A DNA stretch of 30,983 nucleotides from Desulfovibrio sp. UBA6121 (lineage in GTDB: Bacteria; Desulfobacterota; Desulfovibrionia; Desulfovibrionales; Desulfovibrionaceae). The stretch spans positions 7,018-38,000 of the forward strand of contig DIVX01000078.1 of assembly GCA_002422505.1 (NCBI GenBank), given 5' to 3'. The position numbers and the translations under genes were made by a program. This document shows, piece by piece, positions 6,462 through 14,768 of the stretch (the stretch's first letter is position 1; every line of letters starts with the position of its first letter). Under the pieces are notes generated by a model that did not search any database, was not told the DNA's origin, and saw nothing but the letters and a program-made list of their open reading frames with translations.

Positions 6462-7529
6462 ATGACCATATCTGAAGAAACCGCACTTCCCCTGGCCGAG
6501 CCGCGCAGCCTGGACGAGGCCCAGGTGGCCCGGCTGGAGCAGTCCTTCCGCACCTGGATGGAGGCCTCGCGCCGCCGGGCCGACAGCACCTCGCGCCGCA
6601 GGCTCTGGCTCATCTTTCTGCTGCTGCGCTCCACCGGGGCGCGTCTGGGCGAGGTGCTGGGACTGGACCCCACCCGCGACCTGTGCCTGGACGGCGAGCG
6701 CCCCACGGCCCGCTTTGGCCGGGGCGGCGCAGGCGGGGGCGAAGGGCGCGAGGTGCCCCTACCGGCCGATGTGGCCCGCGCCCTGCGCGAGGCCCTGGCC
6801 GACCCCACCCTTGCGCCCGATACGGCCCGGCTGTTCGACATGGACCAGGGCCACGTGCGCCGCAAGTTCTACGAACGCGCCGAGGCCGCGGGCCTGCCGC
6901 GCGAGCTGGCCAGCCCCAGCGTGCTGCGCCGCTCCCGCGCGCGCCAGCTTATGCGCCAGGACGTGCCCCTGCCCGTGGTGCAGCGCATGCTTGGCCAGTC
7001 CTCCGCAGATTTGACCGCCGCCTTCTCCGACTACACGGACGACGAGGCCGGGCGCATTGTGGAGGACTACCTGAAGCGCGAGGAGCGCCGCAAGACCAGC
7101 GCGCGCAACCGTTTCTTCGGGGCCGTCAGCAAGGTCATAGAAGGGCCTGTGGTGGCCAGCGTGGAGATGACCAGCCTGGGCGGCTTCAAGGTCACCAGCG
7201 TGGTGACGCGGGAGAGCGTGGAGCGCCTGGGCATCCGGCCCGGCGTGCTGGCCACGGCGGACATCAAGGCCCCCTGGGTGCAGCTTTCCGCCGGGGAGGA
7301 CGAGCCCCGCTCCACGGCGACCAACCGCTACCCGGCCATAGTACGGCGCATTCTGACCGGCGAGGAGCAGGGCGATCTTGTGGCGGCGGAGGTGGTGGCC
7401 GAGCTTTCCGACGGCACCCGCCTGGCGGCGGTCATCACCCATGAAAGCGTGCGCAGGCTGGACATCCGCGTAGGCTCGCCCGTGTGGGCCAGCTTCGGCG
7501 CATTCTCGGTGATTCTGAACTTCGGCTAG
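6462..7529 (+). CDS. tunR: TunR-like tungstate/molybdate-responsive regulator (XerC/D-like domain plus two TOBE/Mop domains)
   Basis: Residues up to about 205 resemble a tyrosine-recombinase catalytic domain: STGARLGEVLGL keeps the first Arg. The second motif reads SPSVLRRSRARQLMRQ and then VVQRMLGQSSADLTAAFSDY. Compared with the remembered XerD motif (SPHVLRHAF, LLGHS, IYTHV), the HxxRH His residues are Ser and Arg, the GH His is Gln and the nucleophilic Tyr is Phe. It should therefore bind DNA but not recombine it. Two Mop/TOBE domains follow (about 213-275 and 287-353), each with a GP-V-A or G-L-A type oxyanion-binding strand pattern. This is the published TunR architecture from sulfate-reducing deltaproteobacteria. 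The gene is divergent from a TSUP transporter, matching the group of TunR proteins proposed to repress TSUP genes. The ribosome site is weak. Confidence 0.88.
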   Translation: MTISEETALPLAEPRSLDEAQVARLEQSFRTWMEASRRRADSTSRRRLWLIFLLLRSTGARLGEVLGLDPTRDLCLDGERPTARFGRGGAGGGEGREVPLPADVARALREALADPTLAPDTARLFDMDQGHVRRKFYERAEAAGLPRELASPSVLRRSRARQLMRQDVPLPVVQRMLGQSSADLTAAFSDYTDDEAGRIVEDYLKREERRKTSARNRFFGAVSKVIEGPVVASVEMTSLGGFKVTSVVTRESVERLGIRPGVLATADIKAPWVQLSAGEDEPRSTATNRYPAIVRRILTGEEQGDLVAAEVVAELSDGTRLAAVITHESVRRLDIRVGSPVWASFGAFSVILNFG

Positions 7530-7554
7530 GCGGAGCACCCGCAAGGAGCGCGCC

Positions 7555-8604
7555 ATGATTTCCAGTGCGGAACACCCCGGCGCATACCCGGCCCGATTGT
7601 GGAAGCCGCTGAAAAACGGCGCGGCGCAGTGCCGCCTGTGCAGCCACTTTTGCGCCATAACGCCCGGAGAGCGGGGCCTTTGCGGCGTGCGCGAGAACCG
7701 GGACGGCGAGCTCTACACCCTGGTCTACGCCCTGCCTGCGGCCATCAGCGCCGATCCTGTGGAAAAGAAGCCCCTGTACCACTTTTTGCCCGGCACGCGC
7801 ACGTTCTCCCTGGGCACCATGGGCTGCAACCTTTCCTGCTCCTTTTGCCAAAACGCCGGGCTTTCGCAGCCGCCGCGCCTGGGCCAGGCCGTAACGGGCC
7901 ACGCCCTGGGCCCGCAGGCCCTGGTGGAGGCCGCCCTGTCCTCCGGCTGCCAAAGCCTGGCCTACACCTACTCCGAGCCCACGGTCTTTTTCGAGCTGGT
8001 GGAGGATACGGCCCGGCTGGCCTGCGCGCGGGGGCTCAAAAACATCCTGGTCACCAACGGCTTCATGAGCCCGGAGTGCCTGCAAGCCTGCGGCTCGGCG
8101 CAGGGCGGGCTCATCCAGGCGGCCAACGTGGACCTCAAGGCCTTCAGCGAGGGCTTCTACAGGGAGCACTGCGGGGCGCGGCTGGCCCCGGTGCTGGAAA
8201 ACCTCAAGCACATGCGGGCCCTTGGCTGGTGGCTGGAGGTCACGACCCTGCTCATCCCCGGCCTTAACGACGCCGCGCCGGAGCTGGCCGCCCTGGCGGA
8301 GTTCATCGCCCGCGAGCTGGGGCCGCAGACGCCCTGGCATCTCTCGCGCTTCCACCCGGACTACAAGCTGCTGGACCGGCCCGTAACGCCCACGCCGACG
8401 CTTTTGGCCGCGCGCGAGGCAGGCCGCAAGGCCGGGCTGCACTTCGTGTACATCGGCAATGCCTCCGGCCCTGGCTACGGCGATACCCTGTGCCCGGCCT
8501 GCGGCGCGCTGGTGCTTGCGCGCGACGGCTTCCACGCGGGCGCGGGACCCAGGAACGGCGCGTGCCCGGCCTGCGGCGCGGCTGTGCCCGGAGTGTGGGA
8601 GTAA
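7555..8604 (+). CDS. amrS: AmmeMemoRadiSam-type radical SAM enzyme
   Basis: This 349-residue radical SAM protein is related to pyruvate-formate-lyase activators. The cluster motif is C91-x3-C95-x2-C98 (GCNLSCSFCQN). It is preceded by the family-typical N-terminal cysteines C26, C29, C33 and C43 (CRLCSHFCAITPGERGLCGV). Core strands include LAYTYSEPTVFFE, NILVTNGFMSPE and TTLLIPGLND. The C-terminus carries two CPACGA knuckles, probably a zinc or Fe-S site. AAGGAG precedes ATG 7555, 25 bases after tunR, so readthrough from tunR is likely. The AMMECR1 and Memo partners that define the named system are not in this window, and the substrate of the system is not known to me. Confidence 0.88.
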   Translation: MISSAEHPGAYPARLWKPLKNGAAQCRLCSHFCAITPGERGLCGVRENRDGELYTLVYALPAAISADPVEKKPLYHFLPGTRTFSLGTMGCNLSCSFCQNAGLSQPPRLGQAVTGHALGPQALVEAALSSGCQSLAYTYSEPTVFFELVEDTARLACARGLKNILVTNGFMSPECLQACGSAQGGLIQAANVDLKAFSEGFYREHCGARLAPVLENLKHMRALGWWLEVTTLLIPGLNDAAPELAALAEFIARELGPQTPWHLSRFHPDYKLLDRPVTPTPTLLAAREAGRKAGLHFVYIGNASGPGYGDTLCPACGALVLARDGFHAGAGPRNGACPACGAAVPGVWE

Positions 8605-8651
8605 GGGCGGCTTCGGCTTGCAGAGGCGGCCCCGGCGGCGTATTGGGGGGC

Positions 8652-9947
8652 ATGAGCACCACCAAGCACCCTGCCGCCAAGATCGAGCCCTGTCTTGTCT
8701 TTGCCGACGAAGCCGGCAACATCTACGATCACCCGGACCTCTTGATGCTTTGCCGCCGCGGCGGCGAGCTGGCCCTGCCCCGGCCCGACGAACTGATGCC
8801 CCTGCCCGTGGACAGCGAGTTCTTCTTGCTGCCGGGGCGCGGGGCCCTTGGCCTGGACCCGGAGACCGGCCAGGTGGAGGAGCTGGACGAGCTGGCCGTG
8901 GCCGTGTTCGCCAGCCCGGCGCATACCTTGTCGGCCTTGGCCGCGTACCAGACCCGGCCCGGCGCGCCCACCCTGCCGCTGTTCGCCTATGGCGCAGTGG
9001 GCTTTTACGAGGGCAGGTTCTATGTGTGCGCCCGCCGCGTGGACCAGGACAAGCGCCAGGAGTTCGCCCACATCCCGCGCGAGCGCATAGAAAGCGGCGC
9101 GCGCAAGCTGCTGGCCGAGCTGCCCCAAAACCGGCTGGTGCGCCACTTGACCGGCTGCGCCCTGACCTACGGCTGCCCGGCGGCCAAGAACTTTTCCCTG
9201 GGCCGTTTCGAGGCCCCGCTGCCCACCTCGCGCACGTGCAACGCCCGCTGCGTGGGCTGCATTTCCTACCAGCCGGAGGACTCCGGCTTTCCCTCCACGC
9301 AGAACCGCATCAGCTTCAAGCCCACGGACAAGGAGGTCATCGAAGTGATGCGCCGCCACCAGGGCAAGGAGCGCAGGCCCATCTATTCTTTTGGCCAGGG
9401 CTGCGAGGGCGAGCCCTTTACCGAGGCCGCGCTCATCGCCGCCTCCGTGTCCAAGTTCCGCAAGGGCGGGGGCAAGGGCACGGTGAACGTGAACACCAAC
9501 GCCAGTCTGCCCGGCGTGCTGCCGGAACTGGCCAAGGCCGGGGTGGATTCCATCCGCGTGAGCCTGAACAGCGCCCGCAAAGGCCCCTACGAAGCCTACT
9601 ACCGGCCGAACGGCTACCAGTTCGAGGACGTGCGCCAAAGCATCGGCGCGGCCAAGGACCTGGGGCTCTTCGTCTCGCTGAACCTGCTGTACTTTCCCGG
9701 CATAACCGACTGCGAAAAGGAGTGGGAGGCCCTGTCCACCCTGGTGGAGGAGACGGGGCTCGACTTCATCCAGCTGCGCAACCTGAACCTGGACCCGGAG
9801 CTGGCCATGAAGCTCATGGCCGGGTTTGATTTCGGGCCGTGCATGGGGCTGGCGAATTTCATGAAGCGGCTGAGAAAACACAGCCCGCACCTTAGGTTCG
9901 GTTACTTCAATCCCTACCTGGAACCGGGCGCAGGCGCAGAGCGCTAG
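8652..9947 (+). CDS. Radical SAM protein of unknown function with a long N-terminal domain
   Basis: This protein has 431 residues if ATG 8652 is used; the frame is open to 8490 but that part overlaps amrS. The radical SAM cysteines are C196, C200 and C203 (TCNARCVGCISYQ), followed by YSFGQGCEGEPF and a conserved run VNVNTNASLPG, DSIRVSLNSARKGPYEAYYR. The first 190 residues form a separate domain with no motif I recognise, beginning EPCLVFADEAGNIYDHPDLL. There is another Cys pair at C169 and C175 just before the cluster. It lies 47 bases after amrS, with a G-rich but poor ribosome site. The pair may act together, but the sequence does not give a substrate. Confidence 0.85.
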   Translation: MSTTKHPAAKIEPCLVFADEAGNIYDHPDLLMLCRRGGELALPRPDELMPLPVDSEFFLLPGRGALGLDPETGQVEELDELAVAVFASPAHTLSALAAYQTRPGAPTLPLFAYGAVGFYEGRFYVCARRVDQDKRQEFAHIPRERIESGARKLLAELPQNRLVRHLTGCALTYGCPAAKNFSLGRFEAPLPTSRTCNARCVGCISYQPEDSGFPSTQNRISFKPTDKEVIEVMRRHQGKERRPIYSFGQGCEGEPFTEAALIAASVSKFRKGGGKGTVNVNTNASLPGVLPELAKAGVDSIRVSLNSARKGPYEAYYRPNGYQFEDVRQSIGAAKDLGLFVSLNLLYFPGITDCEKEWEALSTLVEETGLDFIQLRNLNLDPELAMKLMAGFDFGPCMGLANFMKRLRKHSPHLRFGYFNPYLEPGAGAER

Positions 9948-9968
9948 GCCTTGCGCCTGCATGGGCCC

Positions 9969-9987
9969 GGCGGCGCGGCGCGCCGCC
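9969..9987 (+). terminator. GC-only hairpin after the radical SAM genes
   Basis: A perfect 7-bp stem, GGCGGCG and CGCCGCC with a CGGCG loop, lies 22 bases after the stop codon. It has no T tract, so it may be a weak or factor-assisted terminator, or only a chance palindrome in GC-rich DNA. Confidence 0.4.
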
Positions 9988-10093
9988 CCCGCCAGGGCGA
10001 GACCTTGCCTGCGGGGGCGCAGTCTGTTAAGCGGGGCGATAATGAACTGGCTGCCCTGGGGGCGCGCGGCGCTTCGGGGGGATGACTTGCACC

Positions 10094-10114
10094 ACCGTGT
10101 GCGTGACACACGGT
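10094..10114. promoter_or_regulatory. Perfect inverted repeat upstream of the amino acid transporter operon
   Basis: ACCGTGTG and CACACGGT are perfect 8-base arms around CGTGA, 20 bases before the ATG of the binding-protein gene. It is placed as an operator or a 5'-leader hairpin that could cover the approach to the ribosome site. A GATAAT at 10038-10043 could be a -10 element but has no properly spaced -35. Confidence 0.5.
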
Positions 10115-10134
10115 TTGAACAAAGGGGTTTGCGC

Positions 10135-10932
10135 ATGAAACGTCTTGCATTTGCTGTCGCCCTGGTTCTGGGCCTGGCCCTTGTGGGCTGCCAGAAGGCG
10201 CCCGAAAAGGCCGCCGACAACGCCACCGCCAACGCCACCGCCGCTGAAGAGAAAGTCGTGGTCAACGGCATCGACGGCGGCGGCTTCCCGCCGTACGCCT
10301 TTGTGGACAAAGAGGGCAAGACCGTTGGCTTCGACGTGGAAGCCATCGAGTGGATCGGCAAGAAGATGGGCTTCAAGGTGAAGCACCAGCCCGTTGAGTG
10401 GTCCGCCATCATCCCCGCGCTGGAAGCCAAGAAGATCGACGTGATCTGCTCCGGCATGAGCGCCACCGCAGAGCGCGCCCAGCGCGTGAATTTCTCTGAT
10501 CCCTACTACCAGGTGACCCAGGTGCTGGTGGCCAAGGCCGACAGCAAGGCCACCCTGGAGCAGATGCTGACCACGAACAAGAAGATCGGCGTGCAGCGCG
10601 GCACCGTGACCGCCAAGTACCTGGAGGACCTCTCCAAGAAGCCCGGCATGAAGTTCAAGCTGGTGCAGTACGACTCCTCGGACCTGGCCATGCAGGACCT
10701 CCCCGTGGGCCGCATCGACGGCTCCGGCATGGATAACACCATCGCCAAGGAAGTGCTCAAGAAGGACCAGAACGTGAAGGTCATCGGCACCTTCGACGCC
10801 GCGCCCGAGAACTACGGCTACGCCGTGCGCAAGGACGACGCCGAACTGCTGGCCAAGATCAACGAAGGCCTCAAGCTGCTCATGGCCGACCCCTACTGGC
10901 AGGAACTGAAGAAGAAGTACGACATCGACTAG
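10135..10932 (+). CDS. Polar amino acid ABC transporter, substrate-binding lipoprotein
   Basis: This 265-residue family 3 (HisJ/GlnH-like) binding protein captures an amino acid outside the inner membrane for the permeases downstream. The N-terminus is a lipoprotein signal with the lipobox LVGC and the acylated Cys at residue 19, followed by an Ala/Asn-rich linker. The binding core shows GGGFPPYAFVDKEGKTVGFD, VEWSAIIPALEAKKIDVICS and the characteristic KIGVQRGTVTAKYL. An in-frame ATG at 10042 would put 31 residues before the signal peptide and is rejected; AAGGGG precedes ATG 10135. The exact amino acid cannot be read from the sequence. A strong hairpin separates it from the permease gene. 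Confidence 0.92.
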   Translation: MKRLAFAVALVLGLALVGCQKAPEKAADNATANATAAEEKVVVNGIDGGGFPPYAFVDKEGKTVGFDVEAIEWIGKKMGFKVKHQPVEWSAIIPALEAKKIDVICSGMSATAERAQRVNFSDPYYQVTQVLVAKADSKATLEQMLTTNKKIGVQRGTVTAKYLEDLSKKPGMKFKLVQYDSSDLAMQDLPVGRIDGSGMDNTIAKEVLKKDQNVKVIGTFDAAPENYGYAVRKDDAELLAKINEGLKLLMADPYWQELKKKYDID

Positions 10933-10959
10933 TTCCCCTTCCGGCCACAAGAAAAGCAA

Positions 10960-11000
10960 CCGAAAGGCTTCGGAGAAACGCCGGAGCCTTTCGGCCTTTT
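10960..11000 (+). terminator. Hairpin between the binding-protein and permease genes
   Basis: The 14-bp stem is CCGAAAGGCTTCGG (10960-10973) with CCGGAGCCTTTCGG (10981-10994), with one wobble, followed by CCTTTTCT. It probably terminates or attenuates transcription, so that the binding protein is made in excess over the membrane parts. Confidence 0.75.
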
Positions 11001-11039
11001 CTGGCCGGGGTGAAAATCTAGCGCAACACACGGATCTGC

Positions 11040-11750
11040 ATGGATTTTTCTGTCGCCTTCAATGCCGCGCGCGACGCGCTGCCCTACATGCTGGGCGGGG
11101 TTGTCTGGACGGCCGGGCTCATCATCGGGGCCATGCTTTTGGGCCTGGCCCTTGGCGTGCCGCTTTCCGTGCTGCAGGTCTACGGGCCCAAACCGGTACG
11201 CCGCGCGGTAAGCCTGTACGTGTGGCTGTTCCGGGGCATTCCCATCCTGGTGCAACTGTACATCTTCTATTTCGGCATCCTGTCTTGGCTGTCCACCCTG
11301 CCGGGGCTTACCAGCCTCGGGCTCGACAGCCCCTTCGTGGCCGCCGTGCTGGTGCTTGGGCTCACCTCCAGCGCCTACCAGTCGCAAATTTTCCGCGGGG
11401 CCATCCAGTCGCTGCCGCCGGGCCAGCTCAAGGCCGCGCGCGCACTGGGCATGACCGACGCCCAGGCCATTCGCACCATCATTCTGCCCCAGGCTCTGCG
11501 CCTTTCCATTCCCGCCTGGAGCAACGAATACTCCATCCTGCTCAAGGATTCCGCCCTGGCCTTCACCATCGGCGTGGTCGAAATCATGGCCCGCATGCGC
11601 GCCATTGCCTCCACCACGCACGAGCCCGTGAGCATGGCCTTCCTGGCCGGCATCATCTTCTTCGTCCTGACCTGGGTGGGGGTGAAGGCCCTGGCCCTGC
11701 TGGAAAACAAGGTCCGCATCGCGGGCTACACGCGCCAAGGAGCAGCCTGA
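11040..11750 (+). CDS. Polar amino acid ABC transporter permease
   Basis: This 236-residue HisM/GlnP-type permease has about five membrane segments, for example GLIIGAMLLGLALGVPLSVL and AFLAGIIFFVLTWVGVKALA. The ATPase-contact EAA loop reads LKAARALGMTDAQAIRTIIL PQ and lies near residue 150. The motif SLYVWLFRGIPILVQLY is typical of the family. It pairs with the second permease at 12568. It lies 45 bases beyond the hairpin. I see no strong ribosome site before ATG 11040. Its stop is 5 bases before the ATPase gene. Confidence 0.92.
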   Translation: MDFSVAFNAARDALPYMLGGVVWTAGLIIGAMLLGLALGVPLSVLQVYGPKPVRRAVSLYVWLFRGIPILVQLYIFYFGILSWLSTLPGLTSLGLDSPFVAAVLVLGLTSSAYQSQIFRGAIQSLPPGQLKAARALGMTDAQAIRTIILPQALRLSIPAWSNEYSILLKDSALAFTIGVVEIMARMRAIASTTHEPVSMAFLAGIIFFVLTWVGVKALALLENKVRIAGYTRQGAA

Positions 11751-11755
11751 CCGCC

Positions 11756-12580
11756 ATGCCAGACCTCACCGCCGCCGCATCCGCCGAAACCGCCCCCTCC
11801 GACGCCATTCTGGAGGCCAGGGGCCTGTTCAAGACCCTGGGGGGCAACCGCGTGCTCGATTCCGTGGACCTCTCCATCGGCCGCGGGCGGGTGAAGGTGC
11901 TCATCGGACCCTCCGGCGCGGGCAAAAGCACGCTGCTGCAGTGCCTCAACTTCCTCATGCCGCCCGATTCCGGCCACATTCTGCTGGAAGGGCGCGAAGT
12001 GGACAAGCGCAGCAAGAAGGAGCTGTGCGCCTTCCGTCAGCAGGTGGGCATGATCTTTCAGGACTTCAATCTTTTCGATCATTTGAGCGCGCTGGAAAAC
12101 GTGCGCGTGGCGCTCATCAAGGTCAAGGGCCTGAGCAAGCTGGAGGCCACCGAGCGCGCCGTGGCCGAGCTTGCCCGCGTGGGCCTGAAGGACAAGGCCA
12201 CGCTCTACCCGGCGAACCTTTCCGGCGGGCAGAAGCAGCGTGTGGCCATTGCCCGCGCCCTGGCCATGGACCCCAAGGTGATGCTGCTCGACGAGCCCAC
12301 CAGCGCCCTTGACCCCGAACTCATCGGCGAGGTGCTGGCCGTCATCCGCGACCTGGCCCAGGGCGGCATGACCATGATCATGGCCACGCACCAGATCAGC
12401 TTTTCCGCCAGTTTGGCCGACGAATTCCTGTTCATGGACAAGGGCCGCGTGGTGGAGCACGGCTCCCCGGCGGAGCTTCTGGGACGCGGGTCCAGCTCGC
12501 GCACCCAGGCCTTCTGCGCCAAGATCAGCGAGCTGACGGGCGAGGCCGGAGACGGCGCAGCCGGAGAATGCCGTCTGTGA
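11756..12580 (+). CDS. Amino acid ABC transporter ATP-binding protein
   Basis: This 274-residue ATPase of the GlnQ/HisP type powers the transporter from the cytoplasmic side. Walker A is GPSGAGKST (residues 51-59), the Q-loop is GMIFQDFNLFDH, the signature is LSGGQKQRVAIARAL (about 155-169), and Walker B plus D-loop is VMLLDEPTSALDP. The switch His is in MATHQISF. A 20-residue Ala-rich N-terminal extension and a short acidic C-terminal tail exceed the usual family length of about 240. In the sequence ATHQISFSASLADEFLFMD the usual REVA is replaced. It starts 5 bases after the first permease and overlaps the second permease by 13 bases, indicating translational coupling. Confidence 0.94.
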   Translation: MPDLTAAASAETAPSDAILEARGLFKTLGGNRVLDSVDLSIGRGRVKVLIGPSGAGKSTLLQCLNFLMPPDSGHILLEGREVDKRSKKELCAFRQQVGMIFQDFNLFDHLSALENVRVALIKVKGLSKLEATERAVAELARVGLKDKATLYPANLSGGQKQRVAIARALAMDPKVMLLDEPTSALDPELIGEVLAVIRDLAQGGMTMIMATHQISFSASLADEFLFMDKGRVVEHGSPAELLGRGSSSRTQAFCAKISELTGEAGDGAAGECRL

Positions 12581-13272
12581 GCACGCCGTATCTTGAATTT
12601 CTGCGGGCCGAGCTGGCCCCCGGCCTCATGGAGGGGCTCTGGGTCAGCGTGCTGGTCATCGTGCCCTCGGCGCTTTTGGGGGTGCTCATCGGCCTTACCG
12701 CCGGGGTGCTGCGCGTGTACGGCCCCACGCCGGTGCGCAAGATCACGGAGGCCTATGTCTCGCTGTTTCGCGGCACGCCGCTGGTGGTGCAGGTGTTCTT
12801 CTGGTACTTCGCCCTGCCGTACATCAAGATAGCTGGCTGGAGCCTGGTGCTCGATCCCATCGAGGCGTCCATTCTGGCCTTTGGCATGTGCAGCGGCGCC
12901 TACCAGAGCGAATACATCCGCGGCGGGCTTAACTCCATAAAGCGCGGGCAGATACGCGCCGCCCTGGCCCTGGGCATGACCACCCGCCAGGCCGTGCTGA
13001 ACATCGTGCTGCCCCAGGCCTTCCGCCGGGCGCTTCCCGGCTGCGGCAACGAAATCATCTATCTCATCAAGTACTCGTCGCTGGCGTCCATCATCACCGT
13101 GAACGAGCTTACCGGCACGGCCACCACCATCGCCAAGAACACTTGGCGCAACATCGAGGTGTTCTGCACCCTCGGCGTGTATTACCTGGTGCTGGTAACG
13201 CTGGCCGGATGGATTCTGCACCTCATCGAGGACGCCTTAAGCGTGCCCGGCTTCGAGCGGCCCAGAACCTAG
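12568..13272 (+). CDS. Polar amino acid ABC transporter permease (second subunit)
   Basis: This 234-residue permease of the HisQ/GlnP type is paralogous to the one at 11040. It contains SVLVIVPSALLGVLIGLTAG as the first membrane segment, then VSLFRGTPLVVQVFFWYFAL. The EAA loop is IRAALALGMTTRQAVLNIVL PQAFRRALP near residues 130-155. The two permeases form the heterodimeric channel. ATG 12568 overlaps the ATPase gene end by 13 bases. The next gene starts 50 bases on, with no terminator between them. Confidence 0.92.
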   Translation: MPSVSTPYLEFLRAELAPGLMEGLWVSVLVIVPSALLGVLIGLTAGVLRVYGPTPVRKITEAYVSLFRGTPLVVQVFFWYFALPYIKIAGWSLVLDPIEASILAFGMCSGAYQSEYIRGGLNSIKRGQIRAALALGMTTRQAVLNIVLPQAFRRALPGCGNEIIYLIKYSSLASIITVNELTGTATTIAKNTWRNIEVFCTLGVYYLVLVTLAGWILHLIEDALSVPGFERPRT

Positions 13273-13322
13273 GCCGCGCCCTGAATTTCTCGGCCCTGCC
13301 GCAAACGCCCATGGAGTCGGCC

Positions 13323-14768
13323 ATGCAACACCCCGGCGCACCCAGCCCAGACGTTTTGACCCTGCTTGCGCGCGAGTTCGGCGCGGATCTGCTGACCCGG
13401 GCCGAGGCCCTGGACGCCCGCAGCCGCGACGATTCCGGCCTGTGCCTGCCGCCTGCCGCCGTGCTTGTGGCGCGTGGCGAGGCCCAGGTGGCCCGGCTCA
13501 TCGTCCTGGCCAACCAGCACCGCTTTGCTGTAATTCCGCGCGGGGCGGGCACTGGCCTGGCCGGGGGCTGCCTGGCCGAAACCGGCGGCGTGGTGCTCGA
13601 CATGACCGCCATGAACCGCATCCTGGCAATCGACGCGGACTGCGTGACCGCCACAGTGGAGCCCGGCGTGCTGACCGGCGACCTGCGCCGCGCGGCCAAG
13701 GCCAAGGGGCTTTTCTACCCGCCGGACCCGGCCAGCCTGGACACCAGCACCATTGGCGGCAACGCGGCCACCAACGCGGGCGGCCCGGCCTGCGTCAAAT
13801 ACGGCACCACGCGCGACTATGTGCTGGGCCTTACCGCCGTGCTGCCCACGGGCGAGGTCATCCAGGCGGGCACGGCCACGCGCAAGGGCGTGGTGGGCTA
13901 CGACCTTACGCGGCTTCTGGTGGGCAGCGAGGGCACCCTCGGCGTCATTACCCAGCTGACGCTGAAGCTTTTGCCGCACCCGGCGCACCAGCAGTGCCTG
14001 GCGGCGGTTTTCGCCAACCTGGACGCGGCCATGCAGGCCATCATCAGCGTCATGACGCGCGGGCGCCTGCCCTCGGCCATGGAATTTCTGGACGCCAAGT
14101 GCCTGCGCCTGGTGGGCGACCTGCTGCCCGGACACGTGAAGCAGCGCCTGCAAAGCGGCGCTTCTGACAGCGGCGAGGCGCTCGTGCTCATCGAGTGCGA
14201 CGGCACCCGGGAGGAGACCGCCCGCGCCGTGGCCGAGATTGAGGACATCTGCCGGGAGCTGGGCGCGCTGGCCATATTGCCCGCGCCGGACGACGCCGCC
14301 CGCGAGGAGGTCTGGAAGGTGCGCCGCAGCGTCAGCACGCGCATCCACGAGGCCTGCGCGGTGTATATTCCAGAAGACATCGCCGTGCCCATCGGCAAGA
14401 TTGCGCAAATGGTGGCGGGCCTGCCGGAGGTGGAGCAGCGCTTCGGCGTGGATGTTTTCGCCTTTGGCCACGCGGGCGACGGCAACATCCATTTGAACCT
14501 GACCTCGCCGGACGAGGCCGCGCGCCCGCGCGTGGAGGCCGCCGCCGAGGAGTGCGTGCGCCGGGCCCTGGCCCTTGGCGGCACCATGAGCGGCGAGCAC
14601 GGCGTGGGCCTGGCCAAGCGCCACCTGCTGCCGCTGGAGATTTCCCCGGCGAGCCTCAAGGTGCAGCGCGGCATAAAGGCCCTGCTGGACCCGAACAACA
14701 TCCTGAACCCCGGCAAGCTGTTCCCGGATGCGGACGCCCCGGCGGGAGCCCTTAAGGAGAGCCTGTGA
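13323..14768 (+). CDS. FAD-linked 2-hydroxyacid oxidase/dehydrogenase, GlcD-like
   Basis: This 481-residue protein of the GlcD/D-lactate dehydrogenase family oxidises 2-hydroxyacids to 2-oxoacids with FAD. The FAD-binding PCMH domain covers about residues 45-225, with PRGAGTGLAGG, GNAATNAGGPACVKYGTTRD and LVGSEGTLGVIT. The C-terminal catalytic domain has FGHAGDGNIHLNL (metal and substrate His) and GTMSGEHGVGLAKR. ATG 13323 is chosen because GGAG lies 7 bases upstream; an in-frame ATG at 13311 lacks a ribosome site. No GlcE or GlcF partner is in the window. Its place between an amino acid transporter and an aminotransferase suggests it handles the 2-hydroxy counterpart of the imported amino acid's 2-oxo acid. 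Confidence 0.9.
   Translation: MQHPGAPSPDVLTLLAREFGADLLTRAEALDARSRDDSGLCLPPAAVLVARGEAQVARLIVLANQHRFAVIPRGAGTGLAGGCLAETGGVVLDMTAMNRILAIDADCVTATVEPGVLTGDLRRAAKAKGLFYPPDPASLDTSTIGGNAATNAGGPACVKYGTTRDYVLGLTAVLPTGEVIQAGTATRKGVVGYDLTRLLVGSEGTLGVITQLTLKLLPHPAHQQCLAAVFANLDAAMQAIISVMTRGRLPSAMEFLDAKCLRLVGDLLPGHVKQRLQSGASDSGEALVLIECDGTREETARAVAEIEDICRELGALAILPAPDDAAREEVWKVRRSVSTRIHEACAVYIPEDIAVPIGKIAQMVAGLPEVEQRFGVDVFAFGHAGDGNIHLNLTSPDEAARPRVEAAAEECVRRALALGGTMSGEHGVGLAKRHLLPLEISPASLKVQRGIKALLDPNNILNPGKLFPDADAPAGALKESL

Noticed and set aside
6462..7529. Phage integrase or XerC/D recombinase
   Set aside because: Catalytic His and Tyr positions are replaced, and two Mop domains are fused; no attachment sites or phage genes are nearby.
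9970..10040. Small RNA or riboswitch before the amino acid transporter
   Set aside because: Only a GC palindrome and a lone GATAAT are visible; no known riboswitch core could be recognised.
10042..10134. N-terminal extension of the amino acid binding protein from ATG 10042
   Set aside because: It would place 31 residues before a clean lipoprotein signal peptide and cross the inverted repeat; ATG 10135 has a ribosome site.
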